From Patescibacteria group bacterium (GTDB lineage: Bacteria > Patescibacteriota > Microgenomatia > Levybacterales > UBA12049): a stretch of 6,075 nucleotides of DNA. The stretch is from NCBI GenBank assembly GCA_023473785.1, contig JAMCYD010000032.1, positions 1-6,075 on the forward strand, written 5' to 3'. The position numbers and the translations under genes were made by a program. Positions 5,649-6,075 of the stretch are shown here, piece after piece (the stretch's first letter is position 1; every line of letters begins with the position of its first letter). The notes beneath the pieces were generated by a model that was not told where the DNA came from, made no database searches, and saw nothing but the letters and a program-made list of their open reading frames with translations.

Positions 5649-5681
5649 AGGATAGCAGTATCCTCCCCGGGGGGATACCCC
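5649..5681. promoter_or_regulatory. Overlapping palindromes at the kinase-ATPase transcript start
   Basis: Three mutually exclusive pairings share the same bases: AGGATA/TATCCT (5649-5654 with 5659-5664), GTATCC/GGATAC (5658-5663 with 5673-5678, plus inner CC/GG), and GGGG/CCCC (5671-5674 with 5678-5681). They span roughly the expected start (about 5676) to 6 nt before the kinase ATG. The GTATCC-G/C-tract-GGATAC palindrome recalls operators of CsoR/RcnR-type metal repressors, which would suit a copper ATPase operon; as RNA it is a strong 5' hairpin. Which reading is right is inference. Confidence 0.5.
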
Positions 5682-5682
5682 T

Positions 5683-5711
5683 AGTATAAGACCGGGCCAG
5701 GCTTATGTCAA
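5683..5711 (-). promoter_or_regulatory. Sigma70-type promoter for the kinase-copper ATPase operon
   Basis: A perfect -35 TTGACA (5706-5711) and TATACT (5683-5688, 5 of 6 matches) are separated by the ideal 17 nt. Transcription should begin near 5675-5678, giving a leader of about 32-35 nt. The -35 shares the 9-mer CTATTGACA with the promoter at 450-478. Confidence 0.75.
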
Positions 5712-5740
5712 TAGGTCTTTGGGTAAGCGGAAATTAATGA

Positions 5741-6061
5741 TTATTTTGTCTTGTCAAGCCAGATTCCCCGAAGTGTTTTAACGCTGTAATAAAGTGCGAG
5801 GAAAAATACGACTGCCAGCGTCTGATTTATAACAAAAAAAATAAATACCAAGGGTTGTGCGGATGAGAAGTTAACAGTGGCAGCAGCGTATTCAAAGGCA
5901 ATAGCTCCTGCTCCCGATGCTATTACATTCAAAAAATTAATCCATTCTTGAGCGGGGTTTGTAAATCCTGCCAAAAATCCAAGAACCAGAATTATTAATA
6001 TGGAAAAGCTTGCAGGAAAGGGCAGCATGGATGCAGAGAATGGAAGCATAATAAGCATCAC
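5741..6061 (-). CDS. Hydrophobic membrane protein of unknown function (may be partial)
   Basis: I do not recognise this protein. From GTG at 6061 it has 106 residues, with about three membrane segments (near 15-35, 43-62 and 70-93), a short loop containing NPAQEWIN, and a basic end (KTLRGIWLDKTK) that probably faces the cytoplasm. AGGAG at 6067-6071 lies 5 nt before the GTG and 8 nt before an ATG at 6058, so this may be the true start, with the ATG at least as likely. However, the frame stays open and hydrophobic (IGAVV) to the window edge, so the visible part could instead be the C-terminal end of a longer membrane protein. It ends 97 nt before the kinase gene, which has its own promoter. 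Confidence 0.6.
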   Translation of the reverse strand: MMLIMLPFSASMLPFPASFSILIILVLGFLAGFTNPAQEWINFLNVIASGAGAIAFEYAAATVNFSSAQPLVFIFFVINQTLAVVFFLALYYSVKTLRGIWLDKTK

Positions 6062-6066
6062 AACTG

Positions 6067-6071
6067 CTCCT
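6067..6071 (-). promoter_or_regulatory. Possible ribosome binding site of the membrane protein
   Basis: AGGAG on the minus strand, 5 nt from GTG 6061 and 8 nt from ATG 6058. It supports a start here over a continuation past the window edge, but does not prove it. Confidence 0.45.
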
Positions 6072-6075
6072 ATAA

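Overview
The window reads as a piece of a small, AT-rich bacterial genome. Every gene I can support lies on the minus strand, so biological order runs from high to low coordinates. The tightly packed genes, weak or absent Shine-Dalgarno sites on most genes, a tRNA without an encoded CCA tail and many short palindromes would fit a Candidate Phyla Radiation (Patescibacteria) genome. That placement is an inference from style, not from a marker gene.

From the right edge: (1) a hydrophobic membrane protein of unknown function, cut or started at the window edge; (2) a clear sigma70-type promoter (TTGACA, 17 nt, TATACT) followed at once by overlapping G/C-rich palindromes; (3) a PfkB-family sugar kinase and, 5 nt after its stop, a CopB-like P1B-type copper ATPase with a CPH metal motif and two N-terminal Cys-rich metal-binding modules; (4) a second promoter, then thioredoxin (trxA) with a strong ribosome binding site, then thioredoxin reductase (trxB); (5) a gene resembling the nucleoside 2-deoxyribosyltransferase/DUF4406 group, broken in the given sequence at a run of ten G; (6) a third promoter, a short hairpin-containing leader, tRNA-Ala(UGC), and a downstream segment rich in inverted repeats.

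Functionally, the kinase-ATPase pair looks like one operon whose promoter-proximal palindrome could be a metal-responsive operator or a leader RNA hairpin. The trxA-trxB pair forms a complete NADPH-thioredoxin-reductase-thioredoxin system. Copper export and thiol reduction are both ways to survive copper and oxidative stress, so their adjacency makes sense, although each group has its own candidate promoter.

The observations most worth following are the G10 tract that splits one gene into two frames (phase variation, slippage or a homopolymer base-calling error), the overlapping palindromes at the start of the kinase-ATPase transcript, and the cluster of palindromes around the tRNA gene, including two copies of the same 15-bp palindrome about 400 bp apart.
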